64,000 nucleotides of DNA from Chitinophagaceae bacterium (GTDB taxonomy: Bacteria; Bacteroidota; Bacteroidia; Chitinophagales; Chitinophagaceae). The notes under the pieces are model-generated. The model ran no database searches, had not been told where the DNA came from, and saw only the letters and a list, made by a program, of their open reading frames with translations. The DNA lies in assembly GCA_019752295.1 (NCBI GenBank), contig JAIEMK010000016.1:1-64000 (forward strand). Direction: 5' to 3'. How positions within the stretch are numbered: position 1 is the stretch's first letter; each line of letters opens with the position of its first letter. Position numbers and translations under genes: made by a program. This document shows positions 63,322 through 64,000 of the stretch, piece after piece.

Positions 63322-64000
63322 TATGGAAAAGGAAGGTTCAACTGCTGGTTGCTAACATGTATTTCTACCAGTTCAAATTGCTGGATCATGGCCGGATCAA
63401 TTCCTAAATTGGTCAGGGTTTGTAAATGCCTGCCTCGTTCTGCGTCGTTATAAAATGATACATGCCAAGTTACTGCGGGTGAAATTGATTCACAAAGCTT
63501 CTGAAAATACGGCAGATCAACTTCAGAGATAGAATGCCCAAGAACATGGATATGCTGGATATTGCGAATACTAAAAAAGAAGTCCGCAAATTTCGTGATG
63601 ATATCGGCCGTTGGTTTATAACTCGCCTTGAAGTATTGCCTTATTATCTTTTTGCCTTCGTAGTATGAAGAATCTTCTTCATCATTTTCCAGACACCATC
63701 GTTCTTCTTCTTCCTGGATCAAGCCAGGTGGCGGAACTTTTGGTTGTTCGTCAAATTGTGCTGGATCCATGCCGTGGCCAAGTATGATCTCATCATATCT
63801 GCTGTATACAGAATAGTGAATGTAATGGATATGGTTGCGATCTACATTGTACAATCTTTCCAGCGTACCAGTATAATTAAAGGTGAGGAAAGTGGCTTGT
63901 GTATCGAGATTTACTTTATACTGAAATGCAGAAGCCGGCATATCTACTGCAATAATGAATTGCTTAAATGCAGAGATCAATCCTGTTGTTAGTTTATCAT
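63321..64000 (-). CDS. AbiH-family abortive infection protein (N-terminus outside window)
   Basis: The frame is open to the window edge; 226 residues are visible and the TTG at 63980 is unlikely to be the true start. The motifs TFLTFNYTGTLERLYNV, EIILGHGMDP and HIHVLGHSISEVDLPYFQKL are those of the AbiH family. They run parallel to the TTNYDxxLE, HG and GFSxxDPxF blocks of SIR2-like proteins. AbiH proteins block phage growth by a mechanism that is poorly known. The N-terminal part, with any nucleotide-binding loop, cannot be judged here. Confidence 0.85.
   Translation of the reverse strand, partial: DKLTTGLISAFKQFIIAVDMPASAFQYKVNLDTQATFLTFNYTGTLERLYNVDRNHIHYIHYSVYSRYDEIILGHGMDPAQFDEQPKVPPPGLIQEEEERWCLENDEEDSSYYEGKKIIRQYFKASYKPTADIITKFADFFFSIRNIQHIHVLGHSISEVDLPYFQKLCESISPAVTWHVSFYNDAERGRHLQTLTNLGIDPAMIQQFELVEIHVSNQQLNLPFP

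Noticed and set aside
55311..64000. Island borders as a prophage or transposon
   Set aside because: No integrase, transposase, phage structural gene, tRNA end or attachment-like direct repeat could be found in the visible part.

Overview
The window comes from a member of the Bacteroidota, most likely the Chitinophagaceae or a close relative. The evidence is a TamL-type BamA lipoprotein, a DUF5103 type IX secretion plug protein, a secreted protein with a type IX C-terminal sorting domain, DUF5683 next to parAB and dapB, an ECF sigma factor coupled to a membrane-anchored barrel protein, and recurrent TAnnTTTG promoter elements in place of the usual -10 box. No tRNA, rRNA, CRISPR array, transposase or integrase was found. 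One RNA gene, the small SRP RNA, lies at about 12578-12671.

Layout. 1-12.5 kb holds envelope and housekeeping genes: proS, two exported proteins, an LVIVD lipoprotein, a sigma/anti-sigma-like pair, truB, tamL, an rRNA-type methyltransferase, a LolC/E-like permease and the T9SS plug protein. 12.5-20.5 kb holds the SRP RNA, a transaldolase, and a probable minus-strand operon GDPD - GH30 - GH16 - Gfo/Idh - AlkD that points to glucan breakdown. 20.5-42.7 kb is core metabolism and chromosome biology: aconitase, kdsA, threonine dehydrogenase, Rrf2, parA-parB-DUF5683-dapB, a metallophosphoesterase, a GH19 chitinase, lysC, queA, CcmC/CcmD/CcmB-type cytochrome c maturation genes, glutamate dehydrogenase, AMP nucleosidase and thymidine kinase. 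42.8-49.2 kb holds waaA and a plus-strand nucleotide-sugar cluster (aminotransferase, UDP-glucose dehydrogenase, UDP-xylose synthase, dTDP-rhamnose reductase). 49.2-55.0 kb is accessory: a two-haem-motif lipoprotein, an alpha/beta hydrolase, the 856-residue T9SS cargo protein, a GNAT enzyme, a beheaded Vat-type acetyltransferase and a barrel protein whose promoter carries a nine-base homopolymer.

55.2-64.0 kb is a defence island, partly richer in G+C than its surroundings by eye. It has an AbiE-type toxin-antitoxin pair behind a good promoter and repeat operator, then a two-gene unit coding for a SIR2-family NADase-like protein and a 1317-residue STAND-like P-loop ATPase (11-bp overlap), a WG-repeat protein, and an AbiH-family protein cut by the window edge. 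The SIR2 + STAND-like pair is the best candidate for an undescribed system: the ATPase would sense infection and the SIR2 partner would destroy NAD+.

Two other themes stand out. In-phase heptanucleotide repeats (TCAAAAT/TCAAAAG) sit beside gene ends and terminators at four places. Several promoters are predicted to give very short or absent 5-prime leaders (truB, GDPD).
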